DNA of 64,000 nucleotides. Source: Coriaria nepalensis. Lineage: Eukaryota > Streptophyta > Magnoliopsida > Cucurbitales > Coriariaceae. The position numbers and the translations under genes were made by a program. Numbering within the stretch: position 1 is the stretch's first letter; every line of letters begins with the position of its first letter. Location: NCBI GenBank assembly GCA_027186245.1, contig CP114483.1:4784001-4848000 (forward strand). Reading direction: 5' to 3'. A model generated the notes under the pieces. The model was not told the origin of the DNA and did not search any database. It saw only the letters and a list, made by a program, of their open reading frames with translations. Below are positions 10,080-21,832 of the stretch, piece after piece.

Positions 10080-12470
10080 TTTTATGGTAAATTGTAGCCT
10101 AAATACCAAAAATGCAACTTCACATTTTTAAGACCCAATTTCTCATCATTTTTTTTCTCATTTCTAATCTGTTTTACCTCCCACTTCGTCAATTTGATAT
10201 GTTTGCAAGCTTTTAATCGAAGATTAAGAGTTTGAAGATAGATAAATTATTTTGGTAATTTTTAAGCTTTTGCACTTTTTTTTTAATGCTCGGTAGATAA
10301 TTGAAACATCTTAGGTTTGCAATATTTTGATTTGTTTGTATTATGCTTTTGATTTGTTCTACAATGCACACATGTTGAAATGTGTAAATCGAAAAATATG
10401 AAATCTAGAAAAATAAAAGTTGTTCTTGATGCTCGATTGCTCGATGGCTCAAAGGATGTAATGTTAGGAATTCGTGCATTCAAAGCAATAGAAGTAATAT
10501 TTAAAAATTTTGGATCTTATCCTAAATATGCATAATTCCATAAGTAAGATCGATCGTACAATATTCATATATCGCATATATAAACTCTTCACAAAAAAGT
10601 ACAGTAAATTTCACAAAATTAAATTTCAAGTTTATGTTAAATAGTTATCTTAACTTGATGAGAAAACTACTCCAACTCCTCTAGAAATTTGTATTGAATG
10701 AAAGATTTAATATGCCCACGTGTTTGTCCTCTAATTGTAACCCACACGATCCGTTTGTCAGTTAATTTTCTATCTTGAGATTCAAATTATGAATCAAAAG
10801 GTTCGGGAAAAGAGACAAGGAAATTCCTCTTTTTCTCTCTTTTAGAAAGAAATTTCGGGCATATGATAACTTGAAAAAAATTAAATATCCCAAAAATGAT
10901 AGTTGGGACAAGAATTATATTGCCATTATTCTCCTGAACTCTTATTTTACTAAATTTAGATCTCTCAAACTCATAAACTAGACATACACTCTTGTAAATT
11001 TCGTAAACTAGACTTAAGTTATGAAACTTAACTTATCTTGAGATTCAACTCTAAAGACCCACACAATCCATTTGTCAGTTAATTTTCTATCTTGAGATTC
11101 AACTCATTAATCAAAAAGTTCGGGAAAAGGAATATGAAAATTCCTCTATTTCTCTCTCAATTTCCATCAAGAGGAGGAGGAATAGCCTTAGGGTTTTTGG
11201 CCACTTAGTGGGTCATTTATAGTGTTTTACTATGCCTAAGGTTTTTAAATCACATTAGGTTTCTTAACTTAACTATGAAAATAATGGGTCAAAATGTATA
11301 TATATGACCGACAACTTCCATGTGTTATGACCCATAGAATTTAATCAACCATTTGATTAATTTGACCCAAGAAAATTCATTTAATAATTCGGCTCATTAA
11401 TCTTTTAATGTATAATTATTAATATGAACTTTTAGGACATTTATAATTAAATAAAAGTTCATTTGTAATTCATTTATTTCTAATTAAATTAATGTCACAC
11501 TTAGTCGTGCCAGCAGAGTTACATGACATTAGATTTATGAAATTAATAATTATCATTTTACATTTATAGTCAAGTTACTATTTTACCCTTTAAATGAAAA
11601 CGACTCTTTTCTCCTTTTCTCAGATGAATCTCAAACTAAGTTATATCGAATCTTATGTGTGTGACTGATTAAGTTCTATATCATACCGGTATAAAATTTC
11701 ATAACACTTTATGATTTTATTTAATTCATAATTAAATTCGTTTAATTTAAAATATATTTTAAATTAAACAGTTAATTTAATCATCTCATTACTAAATAAC
11801 TCAAACTTTCAAGTCAAGATTAACTTCTATTAAAGTGTCAAGACTATCCGAGAGATGAGAAATATCTTCTTAAAATAAAAACCTCTTGTGACTATAGTAT
11901 ATTTATAATAACGATCATTTCATCTTGCTAATATCATGATTTGTCATAGGATATGGTTCAATTGTTAAACTCTAACAAACAAATTATATGAACCATTATA
12001 TATTTATTGAATATCATAAGTTTTAAGTAACTTGAGTCTCAATTAACATGATCTCTAATATGATCTCCAAAATATACAACTTAAGATACTGAACTTTATG
12101 ATGATATATATTTATAAAACATAATATATTAATTATAACAAAATCAATGAACATAATAAATAATAACTTATTTTTATAAATAACAACTAATAATACTATT
12201 TATTATATTGCTAATATTTGCATAAATATAGTATCACATAAAGTTATTTACCATATCGAGTTAAAATAGATTGCATTGACGAGCATATACTTTCATGTAA
12301 ACTCTTAAGGAATCAAGTATTACTGAAACATTCGAATTATCGAGTATCAATGTTTAATTCATTTCTTTCATATTTCTAATAAAGATTAATGATTTCTTTT
12401 TATTTTTCTTTTTTTCCTTCTACAAAAATGAAAGCTTTGTTTGTAATGATACGTTTCGATAATGAATGAA
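10080..12470 (-). repeat. Inverted fragment of the CTCGATTGCTCGAT dispersed repeat, split by a solo LTR
   Basis: The parts 10080-10461 and 12301-12470 match, in reverse complement and in order, the segment about 62490-62910 at the other end of the window. Shared blocks include TTCTTGATGCTCGAT, ATTACTGAAACATT, GAATTATCGAGTA and TTGTTTGTATT. The join between the two parts is interrupted by a 1.83-kb insertion. Degree of identity is moderate by eye, so this is an old family. Confidence 0.7.
10462..12295. mobile_element. Solo LTR-like insertion (1.83 kb) with TSD TGTAA
   Basis: The inserted block begins TGTTAGGAATTC and ends ATACTTTCA (TG...CA), and is bounded by TGTAA at 10457-10461 and 12296-12300, a 5-bp target duplication. 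Removing it restores continuity with the homologous repeat near 62.6 kb. I see no second LTR and no protein domains, so a solo LTR is the simplest reading. It carries an internal direct repeat of about 110 bp (near 10735-10860 and 11045-11165, both containing TTTGTCAGTTAATTTTC). Superfamily unknown. Confidence 0.7.
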
Positions 12471-12916
12471 AGGAGAATGAGAACTTAAATGTGAGAGAAA
12501 ATTTGTGGTATTTGTATCGTATAGCACATGGGGATCAATTAAAGTTTTAGTCAAATCTATATGAAGTATACTATGTTGTTGGAAGTTGTTTATGATTCTA
12601 TCGACGTAGATCATAATGAATTCAGATTCAATTGTTGTATAAGTCATGAAGTAAATTATTATCTTTCCCACTCTATATAAGAAATAACTCAATTCCTCTA
12701 CCACCACAGTCCCTCTAGAACCTAATCAGAGTGATTTGATTTTATGTAATCTTTTTTGTATTTTATGATTTTGACTTGTCACCATTTTATGTAATGTAAT
12801 CAAACTTTCACCTTAGTGTTTATTCATTGAGCTACCAATTTTTATAATGAGTTTTAAAAAAATATTTTTTATTAATATTGAGATTATTTACAGTGTTCTT
12901 TCATCGAGATGAGAGG

Positions 12917-13143
12917 TCGATGGGTCTAGGAAGTGTCCATCAAACCCTTGAGATTAAGAAAATATAGAGTTTGACTTCATTAGCCTCAAATCGCAAGATA
13001 TCGATGGGTAAAGAAAGTGCACATTGAGTCCTCAAGATAAAAAAAAAATAGAGAGTTTGAAGTCATTAGCCTTAAATCTTGATGGTTCAATGGGTTCGGA
13101 AAGAGTCATCCAATCCTCGAGATTTGAAAATAAAGTGTTCAAA
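12917..13143. repeat. 84/85-bp tandem repeat, about 2.7 copies
   Basis: Copies begin near 12917, 13001 and 13086 (spacing 84 and 85) with the pattern TCRATGGG...GGAAAGTG...CCTCRAGAT...GAGTTTGA. It immediately precedes the 28-bp array. Confidence 0.75.
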
Positions 13144-13160
13144 GTCTATGGAATGTTTAA

Positions 13161-14150
13161 GATGAAATGTTTAAAATTTAGGGTTTAAGATGAAATATCT
13201 AAAACTTATGGCTTAAGATGAAATGTTTAAATTTTATGATTTGAGATGAAAGATCTAAACTTTATGGTTTGAGATGAAAGACCTAAACTTTATGGTTCGA
13301 GGTGAAAAATCTAAGGTGTTTAAGATGAAACTTTTAGCATTTGTGATTTGAGATGAAAAATCTAATATTTAAGGTTTAATATGAAAGTCAAAGTTTTATG
13401 ATTTGACATGAAAGATCTAAGATTTAGGGTTTAAGATAAAATATTTAAGCATGAGGATTTAATATGAAAGGTTTAAGTTTTAGGGTTTAAGATGAACTGT
13501 ATAAGTTTTAAGATTTAATATGAAATGTTTAAGTAAGGGTTTAAGATGAATGTCTAAGCATTAGGGCTTAAGATGATAGATCTAAGCTTTTAGGGTTTAA
13601 AATGAAATGTTTACGCTTTAGAGTTTAAGATGAAATGTTTACACTTTAGAGTTTAAGATAAAAGATCTAAGATTTATGATTTAATATGAAATGTTTAAAT
13701 TTAAATGTTTAAACTTTAGGATTTAAGATGAAAAATCTAAAGTTTAGGGTTTAAAAGAAAGATCCAACCTTTTGATTCAATGAAAAAAGATTCAACCTTT
13801 ATAGTTCAAGGTGAAAGGTTTAAACTTTAGAGTTTGATAGAAAGGTATAACCTTTTGGTTCAATAAAGAAAAGTTCAACTTTTATAGTTCAAGATGAAAG
13901 ATTTAAACTTTAGAGTTTGATACAAATGTCTAATCCTTACGTTTAACAAAGAAATGTTCAACATTTATTGTTCAATACTGAATATTTGAATATTAGGATT
14001 TGATAAAAATGTTTTAAGATTTTGGTTCAATGAAAAAAGTTTCAACATTTCTTGTTTAAGATAAAAGGTTTAGACGTTAAGATTTCATAGGAAAGTCCAA
14101 ATTTTATTGTTCAAGATGAAATGTTATATCTTTATGGTCCAATAAATTCT
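13161..14150. repeat. Degenerate 28-bp period array (left copy)
   Basis: The word GATGAAA recurs with exact 28-base spacing at 13161, 13189, 13217 and 13245, then with drift to about 14150. Each unit is a variant of GATGAAATGTTTAAA followed by CTTTAGGGTTTAA. Units contain frequent stops and show no coding signal in either strand. The same array type occurs at 61470-62010. Confidence 0.85.
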
Positions 14151-14219
14151 CTGTCTATTTTACTCAAATGTTTGATGGCTCCCTAATTAAGGAGTTATCG
14201 AGCAATCATGTATAGTGGA

Positions 14220-14600
14220 CAAAGATTTTTTTGGACCATAAAGATTTAACCTTAGGAGCCATTGAGCAAAATGGACATAGACTTTAAAGTCTTTGTTATA
14301 GAATCTCGATTGCTCGATGCTTGTTTAAAGATGAGTCATTGAGCAATCAGGCAAATTGGATAGAGACTTGAAAGTTATATCCTAAAATCTTGATTGCTCG
14401 ATAATTGATTAAAAATAAGTATCGAGCAATCAGGTAAAGTGGATAGAGACTTGAAAGTCACTGTTCTAAAATTTCGATTGCTCGATAGCTGTTTAAAGTA
14501 GAGCCATCAAATAATCGGGTAAAGTGGACAGAGACTTGAAAGTTATTGTCGTAAAATCTCCATTGCTCGGTGGCTATTTAAAGATGAATCATTCATTTAA
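14220..14600. repeat. 84-bp tandem repeat with ATTGCTCGAT/ATCGAGCAAT inverted words
   Basis: The word GATTGCTCGAT (or a variant) starts near 14308, 14392, 14476 and 14561, a spacing of 84, 84 and 85 bp. Each unit also carries the reverse-complement word (GAGCAAT) about 35 bases later, so each can form a short stem-loop, and the shared phrase GTGGATAGAGACTTGAAAG. 84 is three times the 28-bp period of the array just upstream. Confidence 0.8.
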
Positions 14601-16030
14601 AAAAATTGCTGCAACCAACTTAAACCCAATTAGTACAACCATTCTTTCAACAAAATTGCATCAACCACAAAAATGATTCACTAAAACCACAACCACAACC
14701 AAAATCTGATGAAAAAAATATTATTTCATTGAAATTCATTATCCTAAAATCTCGATTCCTCAATGGCTGTTTAAAGAGGAATAATTTATTTAACAAAATT
14801 GCATCAACCACAAAAACCATTCACTACAATCACAACCATAATTTGATGAAAAAAAAAATCATTTCATTAAAATAAGTAATATTCATTATAACCATGAAAA
14901 TATCCATGTCTAGGAAACCAGATAAAATAAAATACATCCATAAGCTATCAACATCAATCTATGCTCATCATTATCAATATTCTCAAACTACCTACATTAT
15001 GATCAAACGAAGGTCTAAATATCCTTGATAAATGATAGTGTCTATCTAGGAGCGAAATGATATAATATTTTAATCATAACTACAATATAAATATCTAAAT
15101 ATGTCTAGAAAAATTTATTACTAACTAACCACAATATAATTTCAACAAGCATTTCAGCAAGCAAAACTAAAATCATAAACTTTGTTTAAAGTTCATATAT
15201 ACCATAATTCATTACAATCTATCTAGAAAAATAAAAAAATTCTTAAACTAGACCTAAACATCTCCAACTGTTTTGCGGTGATCTTTGCATCAACAATAAC
15301 TACTTCTTCCTTGGATATCATGGAAATGCGGGCTTTTTAAAAAAGAAATTCGGTAAGGATGGGTGTAACGATATGACTTCTTTCCCTTGAAATTAAATAG
15401 AAACATAAAATAATTAAAATTAATATATACAATTATAAGCTAAACAATTAAAAAAATTAATTAAACAATTTATTCTCGATGGCTCGAGAGGGTAATTTTA
15501 GGGGTTTCGAGCAATCGAGACCCCCTAGTACAAAGCTCTCAAGCAATTGAGAAGATAAATTAGAGATTTGTCGAATAATTTTGAACAACTGCTTAGAGGT
15601 TTGAGGCCTTCAGTTCCTCGCCATATTCATCACAAATTCAATCCAAACACCAAAACTTTAAAATTCACAATCTAGATTCCATCCAAAATTTCAAAACTTA
15701 AAAAAAAAATTCATAAATTTCCAAATTTCAGTATATATATAACAACAACGATGTGGATGGGTCTTTGATCATTGATTCTGGCAAATATTTCACTCATTTT
15801 CTGATATTTGCATTCGATGATTCCCACTTTCGCCGTTTCTTCCCAATGTTTTGCTTCTAAATTATACTAGTCATTATTTCAAAAATAAAAGAAATTTGGG
15901 TTGAAAATGTGAAACCAGATATAAGTGTGAATCGTAATGATGGAAGTGAAGAAGATAAATCAAATGAAGAAGATGAAAAGGTTGAAAGTGGTAACTGACA
16001 TTGGAGCTTGGTTACCGTTTTTTCTTATTC
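14601..16030. repeat. Remainder of the left dispersed repeat copy
   Basis: Blocks here match the right copy in the same orientation. The part rich in CAACCACAA and CATTCATTA words (14780-15060) matches 62130-62400. GGATGGGTGTAA near 15359 matches 62396. GTTTTGCTTCT, GATGAAGAAGA and TTGGTTACC words (15770-16020) match 63000-63230. The stretch 15430-15740 has no counterpart that I see. No coding region recognised. Confidence 0.6.
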
Positions 16031-16231
16031 CATTTTTTTTAAGTTACAAGTAAAGTTAATTTGGTCATTATATATATATATATATTATTTAAATTTAAAT
16101 GAAAAAAATAAATAAGAAAAGTATTTTGGAAAGCACTTTTAAAGTTAGTTTAATGTTTAAAACAAACATTAAATTATGATTAGTTTTTGAAATTCTCTTT
16201 TTTTTTTAAGATCTAGGATTTAGTAGAAACG

Positions 16232-16266
<35 letters not shown>

Positions 16267-17172
16267 CAATGAGAGATGAAAAAGATTTTAAATCCCTTAC
16301 TTAGGAGCAAAAAGCTCACGAGAGAAAAGAGAGAAAGAAAAGTGGAGGCAGCTAACTGGAGAGCAATTGAATTCAATTAAAGTATATGATTTTAACGATA
16401 ATTTTGATATATAATTTATTAATTATAATATTCATAGAAATCATTTTAATGCTTAACATTAATAAAATATACTTAAAAAAAAAAATTATTATTATATTTT
16501 AATTATATTAATATTATATTATAAGAATTATATATAATTAATATCTTAAATATAATTATCAGTTTAAATTATTTGAAAAATTAACTGTATCATCCCAACC
16601 TCATAAATACAACAATACGTACTAAACGTGTGACATTAGAAGAAACCAAAAGGAGCTTGATACGGAATCATATCAATCAAAGAATTAATTTGATACGGTA
16701 CCGTTTTCTAGCTAAATTTGAAAATTTTAAAATTAAAAAAAAAAAAAATTTAAATAAATCAAATTCGCGTCCAGGTTCATCCATTCATATTCCCCCACTA
16801 AAGTACAAGAATCTGCTGTCTACGTCAATGGAACACACAGAACTCTCTCTTTCTATCTCGTATCTCTCCGTCTCTTTACTTCGATTCACAGTTAGGAACA
16901 AGGGTTAGGGTTTCGCTTCTCCATTGTCTCTGAAAGTTTTATGGACGTTTCTTCTCCAATTTCAATCGAATCGATGTTAAAGTACTGTCGTTGCAATTTC
17001 TTCAAGTCTCCCTGTCGCTGTTTCTGCTGTTGCTATTGTTGCTCTGAGCCCTAATTTCAATTTTTTTTTTCTTTCACGATCTTCTGTACAGGATTCTGTA
17101 TACGATCGTTGAATTTAAATATTATTCTCTTGAGTTAGAGTTTTTTGGAATTTTGAATCATTGTTTCAATCG
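16031..17172. other. Spacer, A32 tract, and promoter/leader of the SHMT gene
   Basis: Contains an uninterrupted run of 32 A at about 16232-16263. From about 16790 to 17172 the sequence is pyrimidine-rich, with TTAGGGTTT near 16904, typical of a plant promoter and 5' leader, ending at the SHMT start codon. No separate gene recognised. Confidence 0.55.
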
Positions 17173-19554
17173 ATGGACTTGTCCCATCCTCAATCGAATT
17201 TGTCTCTAGGGTTTTCGTCTCACGCTTCACCGCCTCATCGCACTCAAATCGCCGACGATTCTATCTCGCTCCAGCTGGAAACTAGTTTACGTGATCCTTC
17301 ATCACACTCGATTTCTCCAATTCCGCTTCAGTTGCTCGAGCCGCAGACGGAGAATCACAGCCAACAGGATGGAGGTGCAGAGAGGGAAAACAATGAAGAC
17401 GATGATGATAGGGACGTTGAGGAATTTCAAATTTTAGGTCATTCTCTGTGCTTGAAGCGGCGAAGGGATATTGAATTTTCATCATCTTCTTCGATTTCTA
17501 CGAAGAGAGTCTCTGTCGAATCAGATCTAGAGTCACGGAGGAGTGCTGTTCGATCATGGGGAAACCAGACGCTCCGAATTGCAGACCCAGATATATTTGA
17601 TATCATGGAAAAGGATAAACAGAGGCAGTTTAAGGGACTTGAGTTGATTGCTTCAGAGAATTTCGTGTGCCAAGCTGTAATGGAAGCTCTTGGAAGCCAT
17701 TTGACGAATAAGTATTCGGAAGGAATGCCAGGTGCAAGGTATTACTGTGGAAATCAGTATATTGACGAAATAGAGAATCTTTGTTGTGAGAGAGCATTGA
17801 TTGCTTTTGGTTTAGATTCCCATAGTTGGGGGGTGAATGTGCAACCTTACTCATGTACTTCTGCAAATTTTGCAGTGTACACGGGATTGTTACTTCCGGG
17901 TGATCGGATAATGGGATTGGATACCCCTTCTGGGGGGAATACTAGTCACGGCTATTATACTCCCAGTGGAAGGAAAGTTTCTGGCGCTTCAATTTTTTTC
18001 GAGAGTTTGTCTTATAAGGTGAATCCTCAAACTGGGTATATTGATTATGATAAGCTTGAGGAGAGGGCACTTGATTTTCGCCCTAAAATACTTATCTGTG
18101 GTGGGAGCTCTTACCCTCGTGAATGGGATTATGCAAGGTTTAGGCAGATTGCAGATAAGTGTGGAGCAGTTCTAATGTGTGATATGGCTCAAATTAGCGG
18201 GCTTATTGCAGCTAAGGTATGATTTTCTTGGTTATTTATCAGAATGATGATACATGGCTTGTTTTGTATATTGTTCTTTTGCTCGAGAATTCGTATATAT
18301 CCCTCTCTTCTACAGTCTATGTTAGTATTTCCTTTTGGTACTTCTTAGATGGTCCTAGCGGTTTCTCATAGGAACAAGCATTTAAGAATATCAACTTGAT
18401 TTTATTGTGAAATTTTCTAGTAACATCTTATCTTGATAATTTTTCACAGGAATGTGTGAACCCTTTTGAATACTGTGACATTGTTACCTCAACAACTCAT
18501 AAGAGTCTTCGAGGACCTAGGGGTGGTATAATTTTTTATAGGAAAGGCGCAAAGCCAAGGAAGAGAGGGATGCTTCTTTCACAAGGAGATGAAACTGACG
18601 ACCAATATGATTTTGAGGAAAAGATAAATTTTGCCGTTTTCCCATCATTGCAAGGTGGACCACACAATAACCATATCGCTGCGCTTGCTGTAGCTTTAAA
18701 ACAAGTGGCTTCTCCAGAGTACGGGGCATATATGCAGCAGGTGAAGAAAAATGCTCAGGCTTTAGCGTCGGCATTACTCCGCAGGAAATGCAGGCTCGTA
18801 ACAGGTGGCACGGACAATCATTTGTTACTTTGGGATCTAAGGCCTTTGGGATTGACAGGTATGATTGATTGCAAATTAGCTCTTCATTTACCGATTGACC
18901 ATTTGTTTAAGATAATAACCACTACTTTAAAGACAATGATACTTAATTGAAACTGCCTCTAGTAAACAACTAATAAGGGATAAGGATCCGTTTGGATCAG
19001 CAATTATCATGAGGTAAATAGGATATGGCTATTAAATCAATCAACATGTGAGAATGAGACTAACTGGAGTGTTTTTGGGACCAAAAGGTATTTATTTGTA
19101 TATGCTTATCTGAAAATGCTCGTCTGAAACCGCTGTTCATGGTTTATAGGTAAAAATTATGAGAAGGTATGCGAGGCTTGCCACATCACTCTCAATAAAA
19201 TAGCTATTTTTGGTGACAATGGAACTATCATTCCTGGTGGAGTGAGAATCGGTAAGTAGTATAATCCAAATCATCTACCTCAAATCTTTCCAAAGACACT
19301 TTTATATATTGATCTTGTTGCTAATAATAGGTACCCCAGCTATGACATCTAGAGGTTGTCTAGAGGCCGATTTTGAAATAATTGCCGACTTTCTCTATCG
19401 GGCTGCACAAATTGCTAGTATGGTGCAAAGAGAGCATGGCAAGTTGCAGAAGGCATACTTTAAGGGTATCCAAAGCAACAAAGATGTTGCTGAGCTTAGG
19501 ACACGTGTTGAAAGTTTCGTAACACAATTTGCAATGCCCGGTTTTGACATTTGA
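17173..19554 (+). CDS. SHM7: Serine hydroxymethyltransferase, nuclear SHM6/SHM7 class, 592 aa
   Basis: PLP enzyme that interconverts serine plus THF with glycine plus 5,10-methylene-THF. Four exons: 17173-18216, 18450-18858, 19150-19251 and 19331-19554, all GT-AG and in phase. An N-terminal extension of about 130 residues is acidic (NEDDDDRD) and has a candidate nuclear signal (LKRRRD, 95-100). It marks the SHM6/SHM7 class, whose Arabidopsis member SHM7/MSA1 is reported in the nucleus and affects SAM supply and sulfur homeostasis. The catalytic core shows ELIASENF, the Schiff-base lysine in [12 protein letters not shown] (K366) and [11 protein letters not shown]. Two residues are odd: GGN (N256) where other SHMTs have GGH, and DMAQ (Q340) where they have DMAH; both histidines contact PLP in known structures. 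The ATG at 17173 was chosen because the frame upstream lacks another ATG. The isoform symbol is by similarity; SHM6 is an alternative. Confidence 0.88.
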
Positions 19555-20862
19555 GCAGAATTCAGACTAGAAAAAATTTTTGAAGGGAAAAAAAAAAATC
19601 ATATTTCGAAATCATTACCAATCTTCTGTTGGTTTCGGCTCAGTCATGTATGCACCTTGCTCCACAAGGGGAAGGGAGTGTGCTGTAAATTGAAGTTCGG
19701 GATATGTGAAGAAAGTTATTGAGTTTTTAGCACATAAAAATGGTTCTTGGATAAGGGAGAAACGAAAGGTGGGAGTGTGAAGAATCTTGTGAATCGTTCG
19801 TTATTTGGTGACTAAAGTTCTTAATTGTTGTTACAGTTTGTTTGATGTGGTGGCGAGCACAACGTTTTGTTGGGTCAAAATTACTTTGATCCGCCTTTTA
19901 TCCCAGTCATAATAATCGCCTCTTATTAGATTTAATTTTATATTCTATTACATTTAGTTCAAAACAACTATCAGCATGTTAGATTTACCTCTCCGAACCA
20001 CCATATGTTAAATAAATTATCATTTTATTAAATTTAATCCTTCAAAATTACTGTATTTTAGAAAGGACTAAAAAATTAGTATTTTGATTTAAGTATCTAA
20101 ACTTTAATTAATTAACTTTTTTTCCCCTATTTTTATTTTTCATTCATTTTTATCATTAATTTCACAGGCCCTGGAAAGTAGCCACCTTTCCATACCATAA
20201 CCGCTGGCAAATCAATCTGTGAGGGAGGGAGTGGTGGAGGGGGAGCGGCCGATGGTGGTTATACAGAGAGTTGGCTGCCTTCAGTGACAGTGACCGATTT
20301 ACTAACAACTTTTGGTCAAATGAAAGATACAAATTGAATAATATTAATGAAATAGGGGAGAAAAAAATTAATTAATTAGCCTTTATCATTTTTATCGTCA
20401 TCATCAGAACTATGTTGCAAAGAAGTTTTTCCTGGACAGGTTAGATACGAAGGCCATAGAAATATTGCAAAAAAGGGAATACTACTTACTACAAACAAAT
20501 ATAAATGTTGTTATAACTCGTACTACAGCAAATCTATAGTCACTTATCCAGAAACGATTTCCCCCCTCATCCATGTTGTAATTATATTTTAAAATCCCAT
20601 TATTTAATTACAGCAAAAATCATAAAATAATGAAAAATATAATAATAGATTAAAATATTGTGCTGGCTGACGTTGGCGGTGGTTCCCTAGTCACGGTGGT
20701 GGCTGCTCTAGTTAATAGGACTACAGAAACATAGACAACCACCGAAACATTAGAAATGCAGTGAGAGAGACTTGACCAGTTACTTACCCTCCTTGTAGCT
20801 TGCAAGAGCCTCAGGCACTGAATGTTTTTGACACTGGCAAGAAATATGAACAATAGGCATCC
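19555..20862. other. SHMT 3' region and spacer
   Basis: The first roughly 300 bases are probably SHMT 3' UTR. The rest is AT-rich with a short GC-richer patch near 20200-20290 that I do not recognise. A segment near 20433-20520 is repeated on the far side of the PPR pseudogene. Confidence 0.5.
20433..20520. repeat. Left flank of a direct repeat bracketing the PPR pseudogene
   Basis: The phrase GGTTAGATACGAAGGCCAT followed by AGAAATATTGCAAAA and, further on, CTACAAACAAAT resembles GGTTTAGATACAAAAGCCAT + AGAAATATTGCAAAA near 22015-22055 and CTACAAACAAAT near 22260. The right copy looks interrupted by about 180 bp of AT-rich sequence. Confidence 0.6.
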
Positions 20863-21832
20863 TCATTTATTCAACATAAGAAACAATTCAGAAACAGGTG
20901 CATCTGCAGAGAATCCTTTCTCAACCATTTCCTCAAGAAGTTCCGTTGCCCTCGATGTATCATGGCTATACAGGTGTCCTCGTATAATTGCATTATAAGT
21001 GAAACTATTTGGAGCACAGCCATTATCTTCCATTCTTCTAACCAAATCATAACCTTCGTTAAGTAGCTCATCTGTACACAGTCCTCTGATATTATGGTGT
21101 ACGTCCAGACATCAGGTTGTAACCCTTTGAGATATAGACAAGAGAATAGCTCTTGTGCATCTTTTAGCCGTACATCAATTATGATATTGTAATTCACAGC
21201 AGTAGGCTCTTGCGCTTCTCAAAACAGACACAGTGCTTTCTCAAGATGCCTGTGTTTGCATAATCCATCCAACAAAACGGAGGAAGTCCCTTCATCTGGA
21301 TGCTGTCCAACATCCTGCATCTCCACAAAAAGTTCATTTGCTTCGAAAATCCTTCCAACTTGGCATGGCCTTGAAGACAGTCCATTTATTTTAAGTACCG
21401 AAAGTTGTGCGATCAGGTTGAATGCCAAGTTTAATCATTTTACCTAACACGCAAAATCCGAAATCCACTCTTTTCAGACGACAATAATAATTTATCAAGA
21501 TATTCATCAATGAATCCATTTGCTTGATCATTGAAATCACGGTCGAATAATGCATCAATCTCACAACAGCGCCCAAAAGCTTGGTATATTGGATGATAGA
21601 AGGGCGAGGATACATATGAAGCATATGATTAAATGAAGCCAAAGCATCATCAATGTATTGAAATGGGTAGTTTGGTGGTGCTTACTGCTAGCATAACGAA
21701 TTTGAGGATATGAATAGGGACTGAGTTCAGATTGAGGTGTAAAGAAAGCATGGATTCTCTGGGATGCAAAAAGAGTAACCGTAGATGCAAATCTGGAAGA
21801 AAAGCTCTAAAAGCACTCACCCTTTTCGCCAT
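20863..21832 (-). pseudogene. RFL-type pentatricopeptide repeat (PPR) pseudogene
   Basis: Minus-strand fragments in several frames follow the order of a P-class PPR protein of the restorer-of-fertility-like clade. An N-terminal piece begins MAKRVSAFRAFLP (21832). Then comes ASFNHMLHMYPRPSIIQYTK followed by STVISMIKQMDS and NILINYYCRLKRVDFGFCVL, then a degraded middle (ANELFVEMQDVG, LLDGLCKHRHLEKALCLF). Last come LKGLQPDVWTYTII and a C-terminal repeat (RRMEDNGCAPNSFTYNAIIRG) ending near 20863. At least three frame changes and an internal deletion (part of the second repeat and several central repeats) leave roughly five repeats, where intact family members have over ten. Intact members act in mitochondria on specific transcripts. 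No start-to-stop product is possible without repair, so I call it dead. Confidence 0.82.

Noticed and set aside
12420..12707. 95-codon minus-strand frame
   Set aside because: Begins in the dispersed repeat fragment and has no recognisable domain or codon pattern.
13161..14600. CRISPR array or coding repeat protein
   Set aside because: Units abut without unique spacers and contain stops in all frames; plant nuclear DNA context.
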